The notes: a model not told the origin generated them from the letters alone. A stretch of DNA of 64,000 nt from Tessaracoccus caeni (GCF_029211185.1 NZ_JARGDO010000017.1:45537-109536), one strand, 5' to 3'. Shown: positions 1 through 8,031, numbered from the stretch's first letter. Translations and numbers: made by a program.

Positions 1-49
1 GGCTCCCTAGATCGAACGTATGCAGCCGTGTTGATCCCGGCGACGACGG

Positions 50-136
50 CTATCGCCCGGCGGTGAGGTCTGACAGGTCGCTGGGGATGAGGTCGGTGAG
101 TTCGACATCAAGGACTTGGGCGACGGCGATCAGCGT
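50..136 (-). pseudogene. C-terminal remnant of an XRE-family HTH regulator
   Basis: Read on the minus strand this stretch encodes LIAVAQVLDVELTDLIPSD and then a short tail to a TAG stop at 50-52. The pattern L-I-A-x-A-x-x-L-x-V-x-x-x-D-L is the end of a Cro/C1-type helix-turn-helix domain. Upstream in the same frame the sequence meets a stop within four codons and becomes the antisense of an Ig-like protein gene, so the DNA-binding half is missing. The breakpoint lies near base 135. No function is expected; it marks a rearrangement. Confidence 0.5.
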
Positions 137-860
137 CCACGTCTACCGTGACGGCAAGCACGTCACCTCGGTGAAGGCCGATTTGTCCAGGCCCGATGTC
201 GACACGGTGCACAGGAACGGGGCAAATCACGGGTTCGATGTCACCATCGCGGGCGGCGCGAGCGGTGCGAGGTACGAGATCTACGCGATCAACTACGGTG
301 CAGGTGGAAACCCGCGGTTCGGCACGGCCGTAGGTCCAGTGGCACTGACGGGCGTTCCGCGCGTTCAGGGTTCTGCTGTGTTTGGAACCTTGCTTCGGGC
401 AGATCCTGGGAGTTGGGCCATGTTGGGCCAGCAGTTCTCGTTCCAGTGGTTGCGGGACGGCGCGAGCATTCCAGGCGCTACCGCTTCCACTTACGAAGTG
501 ACGAGTGCTGACATCGGACGCGCTCTTTCGGTGAGAGTCAGCGCTTCGCTAGCAGGGTACGCGTCTTCAACCGCGACGTCCGGCAACTCGGCGACGGTGG
601 TCACTGCCGCACTGCAGAACACGCCTACCCCTACGATCTCGGGAACTGCGCAGGCCGGGAGAACGCTGGTCGCGCAACCTGGCGAGTGGCGGCCGGCACC
701 CGTGACGCTCGCGTACCAGTGGTTGCGAGATGGAAAGGCGATCCCAGACGCCATTGCGAGTACCTACACGCTCACGGCTGCTGACAAGGGTGCGACGATC
801 TCGGTGAAGGTGACCGGGAAGAAGTCCGGCTACACGACGGTGACGAAGAAGGTCTCATGA
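63..860 (+). CDS. 5'-truncated secreted protein fragment with two Ig-like repeats
   Basis: The open frame begins at 63, but its first 25 or so codons are antisense to the XRE remnant. Recognisable protein starts near base 137 with SVHVYRDGKHV, an all-beta segment, followed by two repeats of about 85 residues, each with a P-G-x-W turn and a 'QWLRDG' core (near residues 115-175 and 205-262). The family is secreted Ig-like repeat proteins of actinobacteria. There is no signal peptide, so the N-terminal half has been lost and export is unlikely. The end, VTKKVS, lacks the KIKK tail of the paralogues at 22.4, 44.7 and 45.7 kb. Expression is doubtful; annotation as a pseudogene would be equally defensible. 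Confidence 0.55.
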   Translation: MRSDRSLGMRSVSSTSRTWATAISVHVYRDGKHVTSVKADLSRPDVDTVHRNGANHGFDVTIAGGASGARYEIYAINYGAGGNPRFGTAVGPVALTGVPRVQGSAVFGTLLRADPGSWAMLGQQFSFQWLRDGASIPGATASTYEVTSADIGRALSVRVSASLAGYASSTATSGNSATVVTAALQNTPTPTISGTAQAGRTLVAQPGEWRPAPVTLAYQWLRDGKAIPDAIASTYTLTAADKGATISVKVTGKKSGYTTVTKKVS

Positions 861-944
861 GTGAAGCTGCCTCAAGGAGAGCCACCGCAAGCAGCCGCAG
901 AAACTCAGCTACCACCCCGATCAACACGGTTGCTTGATCCCTGC

Positions 945-1075
945 CTCACCTCGCGCTGGCTCTCCTCGAGGCTCGGCCGCGAGCGGCCTCGCACCTCGAA
1001 GAGCGTCATCGGTGTTCGCGCCGACGTTGATGGTCGAGGCTCGTTCCTCGCACGTCGAAGGGCGTCGTGAGAGGC
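945..1075. repeat. Dispersed GC-rich imperfect palindrome, copy 1
   Basis: This non-coding stretch after the Ig-like fragment holds CGAGGCTCG, then CGCACCTCGAAGAGCGT, then a second CGAGGCTCG, the same word set seen at 49490-49680 and partly at 16380-16425. The unit pairs GAGG(T/C)..CG with CG..CCTC and can fold into a short imperfect hairpin. Copies sit at gene 3' ends, like REP or BIME elements. The region 861-1083 holds no convincing gene. Confidence 0.5.
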
Positions 1076-1083
1076 TCGCGGGC

Positions 1084-3150
1084 TCAGCGGATGATGCGGC
1101 CGACGGTCGACTCCCAGGGGCGCATCTTGGGGCCGGGTGTCGGGCCGAGGACGGTGTCGGTCTTGAGGCCGTGTCGCGGGCGGCGGCGTGGTTTGCCGGA
1201 GAGGTTGGCCTCGATCAGCCAGGCCTCGCCGGCATGTTCTCGCACATATCCCAGGTAGTCGCGACGGTCGGGGTGGATGGCGCGGAAGTCGCCTCGGGCC
1301 AGCGCCGGATGGGCCCGACGCAGGGCGATCAGGCTGCGGTACCAGTGCCAGACGGAGTTCCGGTCGGCCTGTTGTTCGGTGGCGGTGAAGCCAGGGGCGT
1401 CGTCCTTGCCGGGCAGCCATGGCTCGCTGCCAAACCCGCCCTCGCTGTCGAAGCCGCCTTCGCGGCCGAAGCTTCCCTCGCCGCGGAACCCGCCCTTGCT
1501 GCCGAGGCCGCCTTCGCCGCCGAAGCCGCCCTCGGCGTCCCAGCGCATCGGCACGCGGGCATGGTCGCGGCTGCCTGCCAGGATCTCGGCCCAGGCATCT
1601 TCAGGCGTCGTTCCGTCGTCGAGTAGCTTCCGGTAGCGGTTGAGCGACTCGACGTCGCGGAGGTCGGTGATGCCGGCGAAGTCCTGGTTGACGGCCGCCA
1701 GCTCCTGGCCCTGGAACAGGAAGGGCGTGCCGCGCATGGTGAGCTGCAGCGTCGCGAGCAGCTTGGCGATGGCGGTGCGCGTCGTGGGGTCAAGTTCGGC
1801 GCCGTCGGCCACCTTGCTGAGCATGCGCGGGTTGTCGTGGTTGTCCAGGAACAGAGCGATCCCGTCGCCGGGGCGAAGCCGTTCCTGCCAACCCAGCCAG
1901 AAGCGCTTGAGGTAGTTGAGGTCGTAGGCGTACGCGTCCCACCGGATCTGCCCCGGCATGTCCAGCACGTCGAAGTTGAACACCAGATCCAGCTCGCCGC
2001 GCCCGGCGTTGCTGAGCAGGCGGGCGCCCTCGATGCCGATGCCCGGCGTCTCGCCCACCATCACCGCGACGCTGCCATCGGGGCGGGTGAAGCCGTCGCG
2101 TCGCAGCTGGCGCAGGTACTCGTCGAGGTGCGGACCGTAGAAGTAGTGCTCGACCCCGGTGAACTCCATCAGTTGTCCGACGAACGGGTTGCCGTCGGGC
2201 AGGCCTTCCGCCTTGGAGATGTAGTTGATCACGTCGAGCCGGAACCCGTCGACGCCCCGGTCGAGCCACCAGCGCACGACGTCGGCAACCTCGCCGCGCA
2301 CTGCGGGGTTGGCCCAGTTGAGGTCCATTTGATGGTCGGCGAACAGGTGCAGCGCCCAGCGTTCGGCCTCGGGAATCCAGCGCCAGGCGGGCCCGGAGAA
2401 GAACGAGGTCCAGTTGTTGGGCGGCTCGCCGGGAGTTCCGTGCACAAGTCTGCGTATGTGCTCAGGCCTGGCCACTTCGGCCGCAGAACTCGCCGTATCC
2501 GCAGATTTGTGCACGTCATCGCGCGGTGGGCGCAGGAAGTAGTAGTCGCCATAAGGGCCGTCGGGGTCGGCGATCGCCTTCTGGAACCACTCGTGCTGGG
2601 CGGAGGTGTGGTTGACCACCAGATCAAGGATGATCCGCATGCCGCGCTCGTGGCAGCCGGCGATCAGCTCGTCGGCGTCGGCCAGCGTGCCCATCTCGGT
2701 CATGATGTCGCGGTAGTCGCTGATGTCGTAGCCCATGTCCTGGTTGGGCGAGGCGAAGATGGGGGAGAGCCACAGGCAGTCGACGCCCAGCTCGGCCAGG
2801 TAGTCGAGGCGCGAGATGATGCCGCGAAGGTCGCCGACGCCGTCGCCGTCGGAGTCCTGGAACGAGCGCGGGTAGATCTGATAGAACACCGCGTCGCGCC
2901 ACCAGGCGTCCTTGGGCTCCGTCCCCGGCACGTCGTCGTTATGCTGATCGACGAGGGCGAGCAGCGCGTCGACGAGGCCCGGACCGGTGAGCTTCTCCGT
3001 CAGGGCTTCCAGCCGCGATAGCCGCAACCGGCCCGCTGCCTTGATGGCGGACCTCGGCGCGCCGCTCTGCAACAGGAGCTTGTCGACGATGTCGCGCCCG
3101 AGCGGCGTGGCGTACAGGTCTCGGACTCGGGCGTTCTTGTCCAGCGTCAC
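1084..3150 (-). CDS. GH13 alpha-glucosidase / oligo-1,6-glucosidase-like enzyme
   Basis: Predicted cytoplasmic alpha-glucosidase cleaving alpha-linked gluco-oligosaccharides. Start chosen as GTG at 3150, whose GTGA overlaps the stop of the upstream symporter; a longer frame to 3447 is only antisense-frame noise over that gene. After an 80-residue helical N-terminus the (beta/alpha)8 domain starts at [17 protein letters not shown]13 regions are intact: DLVVNHT (about 176-182), [12 protein letters not shown] with the nucleophile Asp (about 304), MVGET with the acid/base Glu (about 365), and FLDNHD (about 437). MDLNWANP resembles the QPDLN motif of subfamily GH13_31. Two oddities: a 25-residue in-frame insert from a palindromic element (residues 213-237) and a Gly-rich stretch of six GG(F/L)-type hexapeptides near residue 540. 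No signal peptide. The gene partner suggests import then hydrolysis. Confidence 0.88.
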   Translation of the reverse strand: MTLDKNARVRDLYATPLGRDIVDKLLLQSGAPRSAIKAAGRLRLSRLEALTEKLTGPGLVDALLALVDQHNDDVPGTEPKDAWWRDAVFYQIYPRSFQDSDGDGVGDLRGIISRLDYLAELGVDCLWLSPIFASPNQDMGYDISDYRDIMTEMGTLADADELIAGCHERGMRIILDLVVNHTSAQHEWFQKAIADPDGPYGDYYFLRPPRDDVHKSADTASSAAEVARPEHIRRLVHGTPGEPPNNWTSFFSGPAWRWIPEAERWALHLFADHQMDLNWANPAVRGEVADVVRWWLDRGVDGFRLDVINYISKAEGLPDGNPFVGQLMEFTGVEHYFYGPHLDEYLRQLRRDGFTRPDGSVAVMVGETPGIGIEGARLLSNAGRGELDLVFNFDVLDMPGQIRWDAYAYDLNYLKRFWLGWQERLRPGDGIALFLDNHDNPRMLSKVADGAELDPTTRTAIAKLLATLQLTMRGTPFLFQGQELAAVNQDFAGITDLRDVESLNRYRKLLDDGTTPEDAWAEILAGSRDHARVPMRWDAEGGFGGEGGLGSKGGFRGEGSFGREGGFDSEGGFGSEPWLPGKDDAPGFTATEQQADRNSVWHWYRSLIALRRAHPALARGDFRAIHPDRRDYLGYVREHAGEAWLIEANLSGKPRRRPRHGLKTDTVLGPTPGPKMRPWESTVGRIIR
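1433..1540. repeat. Six tandem 18-bp repeats inside the GH13 gene
   Basis: Six consecutive 18-nt units run from 1433 to 1540, each like AAGCCGCCTTCGCGGCCG with scattered substitutions. On the minus strand they encode about 36 residues of GG(F/L/S)xx(E/K) hexapeptides between GMRWDAE and PWLPGKDD. Because the unit is a multiple of three, gain or loss of units keeps the reading frame, so length polymorphism between strains is expected. Confidence 0.8.
2439..2515. repeat. 77-bp palindromic element inserted in frame in the GH13 gene
   Basis: The ends form an imperfect inverted repeat: GTGCACAAGTCTGCGTAT on the left and the complement of ATCCGCAGATTTGTGCAC on the right, with an inner GGCC/GGCC hairpin near 2470-2482. 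It adds 75 bp (25 codons, peptide from VHKSADT to RRLVH) exactly in frame. Removing it restores a normal family sequence between PPRDD and [14 protein letters not shown]. This is the architecture of in-gene palindromic elements such as Rickettsia RPEs or of a small MITE. No clear target-site duplication and no second copy was found in the window. Confidence 0.7.
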
Positions 3151-4496
3151 GCGCTGTGCCTCGCTTCCAGGTCGGCGATGATGCGAGCGTAGGTGGCTTC
3201 GTCGAGCTTGTATGTGGCGCGCAGAATGGCCCAGCTGATCAGGGTCAGTATGGCCGGCAGGGCGAGCATCGCCAGCTTGACGACGGTCGCTCCCGACGCG
3301 GTGACCTCGGCGGCCGAGGTGGCGACGTCGACGCCGGAGAGCACCAGCGTGATGCCAACCGCCCCGCTGGCCAGGGCGTTGGACGACTTGTAGACGAACG
3401 GTTGCAGCGAGAAGGTGACCGACTCGTTGCGTCGCCCCAGCTTCCATTCGCCGTACTCGACGCTGTCGGCGATGTACATCACCAGCAGCAGCTGGATCGC
3501 CGCTTGGCCCGCGAAGATCAGCACGCCGGCGACAGCCACCAGCAATGGAGAGGTGCCCGAGAACCAGAACACCGCGTAGCCGGCGGCGATCATGCTCGTC
3601 GCGACCAGGTGGAGTCCGCGCCGCGAGAGCACCTTGGAGACCGCGGGCAGCAGCGCGAGGGAAACCAGCTGGGTGACGCCGAGGATGAGCGCGAAGACGG
3701 GGTACATGCCCTCGTCGCCGTAGACGTACTTGAAGTAGTACAGCCCCAGCGACGTGGTGGTGATGTAGCCGGTCATGAACAGCACCATGCCCAGGGTGAC
3801 CCAGAGCAGCTGATCGTTACGGAAGATCACCCGGAAGAGTTCGCGCAGCGGCGTGGCCTCGTCGGAGGTCGGAATGCGCTCGTGCGCGAACAGCAGCGTC
3901 AAGGACTGGAAGACGAGCATCAGTACCGCGACGGCGATGGCCAACACGAACCAGGCCTTCTGGGTAGAGCCCAGCATCCCGCCCATCCACGCGGTGAGCG
4001 GCACGATGCCGACCACCACGGCGAACAGTCCGATGTTGGCGCAGATCCGCGCCACGGCGCCCACCTTCTCGCGCTCGCGCTGGTCGCGCGTCAGCGACGG
4101 CAGCATGCCCCAGTAGGCGATGTCGTTGATGGTGTAGCTGATCTCGAACGCGATGTAGGTGACGGTGAAGATCACCACGAAGCCCCAGCCGCGCAGGCCC
4201 CAGTCGGTGAACATCAGCACGCCGGCTACTGCCCAGGAGATCGCACCGATGGTGATCCACGGCTTGAACTTGCCCCAGCGACTCTTGGTGTTGTCGACGA
4301 TGATGCCCATCACCGGGTCGTTGACCGCGTCGAAGAAGCGCATGAACACGATCACGCCGGTCAGCACCAGGAGCTCGCGGCCCGAGATCAGGAGGACGTC
4401 GGTGAGATAGAACATGAGATAGGTGGACACCAGCGCGGCCAGCATGTCACGCCCAAGCGTTCCCAGCCCGTATCCCCATCGATCTCCCGCCGTCAT
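3147..4496 (-). CDS. GPH-family sugar:cation symporter (MelB-like)
   Basis: Membrane transporter of 449 residues with about 12 hydrophobic segments. The N-terminus (DRWGYGLGTLGRDML, then RFFDAVNDPVMGIIVDNT and SRWGKFKPWI) carries the signature of the glycoside-pentoside-hexuronide symporter family, which brings in oligosaccharides with H+ or Na+. Its stop overlaps the GTG start of the GH13 gene, so the pair is translationally coupled: uptake of an alpha-glucoside followed by intracellular hydrolysis. It starts 36 bp after the rRNA methyltransferase gene and may be read through from it. Substrate not determined by sequence. Confidence 0.88.
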   Translation of the reverse strand: MTAGDRWGYGLGTLGRDMLAALVSTYLMFYLTDVLLISGRELLVLTGVIVFMRFFDAVNDPVMGIIVDNTKSRWGKFKPWITIGAISWAVAGVLMFTDWGLRGWGFVVIFTVTYIAFEISYTINDIAYWGMLPSLTRDQREREKVGAVARICANIGLFAVVVGIVPLTAWMGGMLGSTQKAWFVLAIAVAVLMLVFQSLTLLFAHERIPTSDEATPLRELFRVIFRNDQLLWVTLGMVLFMTGYITTTSLGLYYFKYVYGDEGMYPVFALILGVTQLVSLALLPAVSKVLSRRGLHLVATSMIAAGYAVFWFSGTSPLLVAVAGVLIFAGQAAIQLLLVMYIADSVEYGEWKLGRRNESVTFSLQPFVYKSSNALASGAVGITLVLSGVDVATSAAEVTASGATVVKLAMLALPAILTLISWAILRATYKLDEATYARIIADLEARHSA

Positions 4497-4532
4497 GGGA
4501 TCACCCTAGAGGCGGGGTGGGTCACCGCGTGG

Positions 4533-5336
4533 TCAGGAGCGGCAGGTCAGGGTGAGGACGTCGACGGACAGCCGGGTTCGCGCGGGGGCCGTCGTCGGGG
4601 GGAGGCCGTGGAAGGCGTTGGGGCCCATGGCGATCAGGTGTGCCACGTCGTCGGCGGAGAGATCCAAGTCGGCCTCGACCCTGGCGGTCTGGACGGTCCA
4701 GCCGGTGAAAGCCTCGGCGACGGCCGCCGCCTTGTCCGAGGGGACGCCGAGCAGGCCGTAGTCGTCGCGCAGTTCTGCCAGATGGCCGGCGGTGGGGACG
4801 ACGACGATCAGCCGTCCGTCGGGTCGCAGCACGCGGGCGAACTCCGTCGGGTTGCGCGGGGCGAAGACGCAGAGCAGCGCGTCGAAGGACTGGTCGGCGA
4901 CGGGGAGCCCGGCCCAGGTGTCGGCGACGATGCTGGCCATTCTCGGGTGCGCGCGGGCCGCGAGTTTGGCGGCGGAGGGGGAGACGTCGGTGGCCAGGCC
5001 CCAACCCCTGCCCTCCAGCGCGTGGCCTAGGTAGTAGCCTGTGCCGGCTCCAGTCTCGAGCACGCGTTCGGCGTCGCCGACGGCCTCGGCAACCGCGTCG
5101 GCGATGGGGAGGTAGTGGCCTGTGCTCAGGAAGTCGGCGCGGGAGCGCAGCATGGTGGCGGTGTCGGCGTTGGCCGGTGCGGCACGAGTCAGCAGGTTGA
5201 CGTAGCCCTGGCGTGCCACGTCGAAGCTGTGCCGGCGATCGCAGGCCAGCGCGTTGGCGTCGAGGTGAACGGGCTGCGAGCAATGAGGGCAGCGCAGCGC
5301 ATCGGTGAACGCCCGAAGCGCGTCAGTGGGTGGCAT
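4533..5336 (-). CDS. 23S rRNA (guanine-N1)-methyltransferase, RlmA family
   Basis: Methylates N1 of a guanine in hairpin 35 of 23S rRNA (G745 or G748) in known members; the second type gives tylosin resistance. The sequence shows an N-terminal zinc-binding segment, RCPHCSQPV then LACDRRHSFDVARQGYVNLL, which is diagnostic of RlmA, followed by a Rossmann SAM domain with VLETGAGTGYYL (motif I, about residues 90-105) and the NPTEFARVLRPDG strand. Length 267 is normal. The start overlaps the SURF1 gene end by 14 bp, indicating coupling. Which of the two guanines is the target cannot be told. Confidence 0.82.
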   Translation of the reverse strand: MPPTDALRAFTDALRCPHCSQPVHLDANALACDRRHSFDVARQGYVNLLTRAAPANADTATMLRSRADFLSTGHYLPIADAVAEAVGDAERVLETGAGTGYYLGHALEGRGWGLATDVSPSAAKLAARAHPRMASIVADTWAGLPVADQSFDALLCVFAPRNPTEFARVLRPDGRLIVVVPTAGHLAELRDDYGLLGVPSDKAAAVAEAFTGWTVQTARVEADLDLSADDVAHLIAMGPNAFHGLPPTTAPARTRLSVDVLTLTCRS

Positions 5337-6111
5337 CGGCCGGCGTCTCCGCCTCGGACTCGGCGACCTTCGCCTTCTTGGCAGCCGCCCGAGTCTTGGC
5401 CTTCTTGCGGTCGCGGAGGTCGGCCCGGATCAGAATAGCGACGCCACCAGCGGCGATCACCGAGAAAGCGAACCACTGCATCGCGTACATCAGGTGGGGG
5501 CCTTCGTCGAGCTCTGGCGGAAGCAGCGGCTCGAGTTCCTCGGGCTCAGCGGGCGTGGACTCGATGCGTGAGACGTACCCGTCGAGCAGCGTCTCGCCTA
5601 GAGAGGCGCCCAGCGCGGAGGCGTTGATCAAGCGCACCTTGTAGTCGTGAGGCTCGATGGCCTCCGGCTTGCCGTTCTCGCTGCGGCGGACGTAGCCGAT
5701 CACTTCGACGTCGCCGTTGGGCAGCTGGGGAAGAACCTCGGGGTCGGGCTGCCCGGACTGTCGTCGGATGAACCCGCGGTCGATCAGCAGAAGATCGCCC
5801 TGTGTGGTGCGCATCACCGCCACCACCTCGATGCCCGCGCCGTCCTGGTTGCGGTAACGCACCTGGTACTGGTCGCCGGTGTAGGTTCCGTGTACGACGA
5901 CGCGCTGCCACTGGTCGTCGTCCTCGATGGGCTTGGTGAAGACCTGCTCGTAGGGGAGCGGCGCCTGCCCCTGGTGGGCGACGACGATCGCGTTGGACTC
6001 CCGGCGCTCCTCCAGCCGGCGCAGCTGCCACTCACCCAACTGTACGAAGACGAACCCCAGGATCGCTACTGCGATGACCAGACCGACCCAACGCAGGATC
6101 AGTTTCTTCAT
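5323..6111 (-). CDS. SURF1 family cytochrome oxidase assembly protein
   Basis: Membrane protein that helps assemble haem a3 in cytochrome c oxidase. ATG at 6111 chosen because it sits in an ATGA overlap with the preceding DUF3099 gene and opens directly on a transmembrane helix (LILRWVGLVIAVAILGFVFV); the frame extends further but without family-like sequence. GEWQLRRLEER after the first helix and a C-terminal helix (YAMQWFAFSVIAAGGVAIL) frame a periplasm-facing beta domain containing VVVHGTYTGDQYQVRYRN. The C-terminal 30 residues are charged (KKAKTRAAAKKAK). Implies aerobic respiration. Confidence 0.88.
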   Translation of the reverse strand: MKKLILRWVGLVIAVAILGFVFVQLGEWQLRRLEERRESNAIVVAHQGQAPLPYEQVFTKPIEDDDQWQRVVVHGTYTGDQYQVRYRNQDGAGIEVVAVMRTTQGDLLLIDRGFIRRQSGQPDPEVLPQLPNGDVEVIGYVRRSENGKPEAIEPHDYKVRLINASALGASLGETLLDGYVSRIESTPAEPEELEPLLPPELDEGPHLMYAMQWFAFSVIAAGGVAILIRADLRDRKKAKTRAAAKKAKVAESEAETPADATH

Positions 6112-6431
6112 TCCTCGTCCTCCACGGTGCCGCGCAGCACCTCTCCTGGGGGTAGCGCCAGACGTTCCGTTGTCTCCTCGGGCGTGACGACGGGCGGTGG
6201 GCGATGGTCTGAGTTGTTGGCCAACAGCACCGCGACGACAGGGAGAAGGGCTGCAGCGGCCAACGCCAACAGCTTCCACCACCCGGGCACCACCAGGAAC
6301 GCCAGGAAGCCAGCCGTGCGGATGGCCATGGTGATCAGGTACCGGCGCTGCCGCGTCTCGACGTCCAGCGTGCGCGACTTGGGAGCGGTGGTGATCACCA
6401 CCGTCTCAGCGCGCGCTGCCCTCGAAGCCAT
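6108..6431 (-). CDS. DUF3099 small membrane protein
   Basis: 107-residue protein with ITTAPKSRTLDVETRQRRYLITM, then two hydrophobic helices around FLAFLVVPGWWKLLALAAAA and LLPVVAVLLA. The RQRRYL..M..R and VVPGWW words are those of actinobacterial DUF3099, of unknown function. First gene of the minus-strand run; its stop overlaps the SURF1 start (ATGA), so it is probably co-translated with it. The C-terminal tail is Pro/Glu-rich and cytoplasmic. Confidence 0.8.
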   Translation of the reverse strand: MASRAARAETVVITTAPKSRTLDVETRQRRYLITMAIRTAGFLAFLVVPGWWKLLALAAAALLPVVAVLLANNSDHRPPPVVTPEETTERLALPPGEVLRGTVEDEE

Positions 6432-6579
6432 ACCCCCAATCTACGCCCATTCGGACATAGGGTGGGATCCCTTCCAAGCCGCCACCGACCGCTCCCTTCT
6501 GCGTGGACAAAAGGCTGGGTCAGGGCGATCCTGGGCACGGAGGAACGACCGATGCGATGCTGATCACATCCCATCGACG

Positions 6580-6601
6580 TATAGTAGTTAGAAGTACTAC
6601 T
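6580..6601 (+). promoter_or_regulatory. Probable toxin-antitoxin promoter with overlapping operator
   Basis: TATAGT at 6580-6585 fits a -10 box. It overlaps an inverted repeat AGTAGT / ACTACT (6583-6588 and 6596-6601) directly before the Shine-Dalgarno GGGGG and the GTG start of the antitoxin. Phd-type antitoxins bind such short palindromes over their own promoters. Binding is inferred. Confidence 0.5.
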
Positions 6602-6612
6602 TAGGGGGTGTC

Positions 6613-6852
6613 GTGGTCACCGTTGCAGCTACCGAGTTCAACCGGAACCCCAGCCATGTGAAGCGGCTGGCGGCCAGTGGTCCCGTCGTGGTCACCGAGC
6701 GCGATCAGCCGACTCTCGTCGTGCTGTCCTACGCCGACTACGAGCGGCTCGCGGGCGTGCCGCGCGATATGGCGTCGTGGCTCGAGATGGACGAGGACGT
6801 CGACTTCGAGATCGAGGAGAGTGGCCTCGGGATCGCGCCGGTGCAGTGGTGA
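6613..6852 (+). CDS. Phd/YefM-type antitoxin
   Basis: 79-residue antitoxin. VTVAATEFNRNPSHVKRLA followed by GPVVVTERDQPTLVVLSYADYERL is the DNA-binding Phd/YefM fold (residues 1-50); the acidic tail (EMDEDVDFEIEES) would wrap the toxin and block its active site. GTG start at 6613 with GGGGG six bases upstream. Its TGA overlaps the toxin GTG by four bases, the usual coupling that makes antitoxin in excess. It presumably represses the operon through the palindrome just upstream. Confidence 0.87.
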   Translation: MVTVAATEFNRNPSHVKRLAASGPVVVTERDQPTLVVLSYADYERLAGVPRDMASWLEMDEDVDFEIEESGLGIAPVQW

Positions 6853-7265
6853 GGTATCTGCTCGACACCAACGTGCTGGGGGAGCTGCGGAAAAGATCAG
6901 GTGCGTCGCAGGTCAAACAATGGGTAGCCGCTCAACAGACCGGCGACCTGGCGATCAGCGTGGTGACGGTGATCGAGATCGAGACCGGGATTCTGAGGCT
7001 CGCACGCCGCGACGCAGAGCAAGCGGCGTTGCTCACCCGGTGGTTCGAGGATCGTGTGCTGACTGGATTTGCGGATCGCATTCTTCCGCTCGACCTGGTT
7101 GCCGCCCGACGAGTGGCCCCGCTGCACGTTCCTGATCCTGCTCCGGGCCACGACGCACTCATCGCGGGTACCGCGCTGGCTCACGGTTTGGCCGTCGTCA
7201 CCCGCAACGAGTCTGATTTCCGCAGAGCGGGCGTCGATGTCGTCAATCCCTGGATGGAGCAGTAG
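6849..7265 (+). CDS. PIN-domain toxin (VapC/FitB-like ribonuclease)
   Basis: 138-residue PIN nuclease. GTG at 6849 is chosen because translation then opens with RYLLDTNVLGELRK, the family N-terminus, and overlaps the antitoxin stop (GTGA). Acidic active-site residues are present: Asp in LLDTN, Glu in VTVIEIETG, Asp in GHDALIAGTAL and the NESDF acidic pair near the end. These bind Mg2+ and cut RNA, commonly tRNA or rRNA loops in VapC. Partner of the Phd-like antitoxin; RNA target unknown. Confidence 0.87.
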   Translation: MRYLLDTNVLGELRKRSGASQVKQWVAAQQTGDLAISVVTVIEIETGILRLARRDAEQAALLTRWFEDRVLTGFADRILPLDLVAARRVAPLHVPDPAPGHDALIAGTALAHGLAVVTRNESDFRRAGVDVVNPWMEQ

Positions 7266-7284
7266 GCCGCCTCAGGTTTGTTGT

Positions 7285-7332
7285 TCCAGTGGGAGATGTT
7301 CCACCGTCTGCGGTGGAACATCTCCCACTGGA
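7285..7332. terminator. Perfect 22-bp-arm hairpin between convergent genes
   Basis: Left arm 7285-7306 (beginning TCCAGTGGGAGATG) is exactly complementary to right arm 7311-7332 with loop TCTG. It lies between the toxin gene and the convergent HTH gene. No T-tract follows on either strand, so a classical rho-independent role is uncertain; perfection of the arms is unusual and could also mark a tiny mobile palindrome. Confidence 0.6.
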
Positions 7333-7356
7333 GTACGACACATGGTCATCGAGGGA

Positions 7357-7737
7357 TCAGGCTGCGCCCTTCACCAGTTGCGCTACTCGTTGATGCGAGA
7401 TGCCCATGACGTGGGCGGCGTCGCGCATCGAGAGACCGGCCTCAACCAAAGCCGAGGCCGCTCGGCGAGATTCCACCGCCGCCTCGTGTTGGGCTTGCGA
7501 GGCGGCATCCCGCAGCTGTGCCGCTCGGTCCATAGCCTGCTGGTATGACGTGGGAAGGACGGGCTGTAGCTCGATCTCTACTTCGTCGATCGGTAGCCCC
7601 GCGAGATAGGCAACTGCCTCTCGCATCTCATCGATGGCTTGGTCCAGTCGCCGCACCTGGCTGACAGCCCCGTTGTCCGACTCAAGCACCCAGACGTGGC
7701 TTCCACGTTCCGCCCTCACGACGAACACCTCACTCAT
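7357..7737 (-). CDS. Antitoxin-like protein with C-terminal helix-turn-helix
   Basis: 126-residue protein of a HicB-like or similar antitoxin appearance, function not established. ATG at 7737 chosen because the frame then opens SEVFVVRAERGSHVWVLES, a beta-rich start. A middle helical region has Ala/Gln/Arg repeats that may form a coiled coil. The end, ALVEAGLSMRDAAHVMGIS plus HQRVAQLV, is a clear helix-turn-helix. No toxin gene is adjacent on the same strand. A perfect palindrome about 80 bp upstream is the probable operator, so autoregulation is likely. Confidence 0.6.
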   Translation of the reverse strand: MSEVFVVRAERGSHVWVLESDNGAVSQVRRLDQAIDEMREAVAYLAGLPIDEVEIELQPVLPTSYQQAMDRAAQLRDAASQAQHEAAVESRRAASALVEAGLSMRDAAHVMGISHQRVAQLVKGAA

Positions 7738-7815
7738 CGCCACCCTTTTTCTTCGCTGCCTTTTGAAGCCGTGCAAGGACGGCGCTTCGTTTCATCATGA
7801 GGCTATCTCAACCAT

Positions 7816-7839
7816 GCAATAGACAGCAGTGTCTATTGC
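7816..7839. promoter_or_regulatory. Perfect 10-bp-arm operator upstream of the HTH gene
   Basis: GCAATAGACA (7816-7825), spacer GCAG, then TGTCTATTGC (7830-7839), an exact inverted repeat in an AT-richer patch. A further half-site ACATAGAC follows at 7841-7848. Position and symmetry fit binding by the downstream HTH protein. Confidence 0.6.
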
Positions 7840-7990
7840 AACATAGACGGTTGGTGGTTCGGTGCGTGATGGCGAGGTCATGGCGCTAAGTCTTGGTGAG
7901 GGGGCTGACTACCGCCAGAAGAATCCGTCGTGCTGTGGATAACCGGCGCCGCCGGGCAGGGAGCGAAGATCACCTCGCCGTCAATAGCGT

Positions 7991-8031
7991 GGTTGATTCC
8001 GTCGGAATAGCGACGCATGCAAACTCGTTGA
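7991..8031. repeat. 41-bp repeat downstream of the GNAT gene, copy 1
   Basis: GGTTGATTCCGTCG followed by ATAGCGAC and a matching tail ending in TTGA is shared with 9672-9712. Both copies lie just past the stop codon of a minus-strand gene, supporting a block duplication of the 8.0-11.5 kb region. This copy also holds the small hairpin ATTCC-GTC-GGAAT. The stretch 7840-8044 has no gene. Confidence 0.6.

Noticed and set aside
1433..1540. Possible CRISPR array
   Set aside because: Units are contiguous 18-mers with no spacers and lie inside a coding frame.
3151..3447. N-terminal extension of the GH13 frame
   Set aside because: It is out-of-frame sequence over the symporter gene with no family similarity; the GTG in the GTGA overlap is the natural start.
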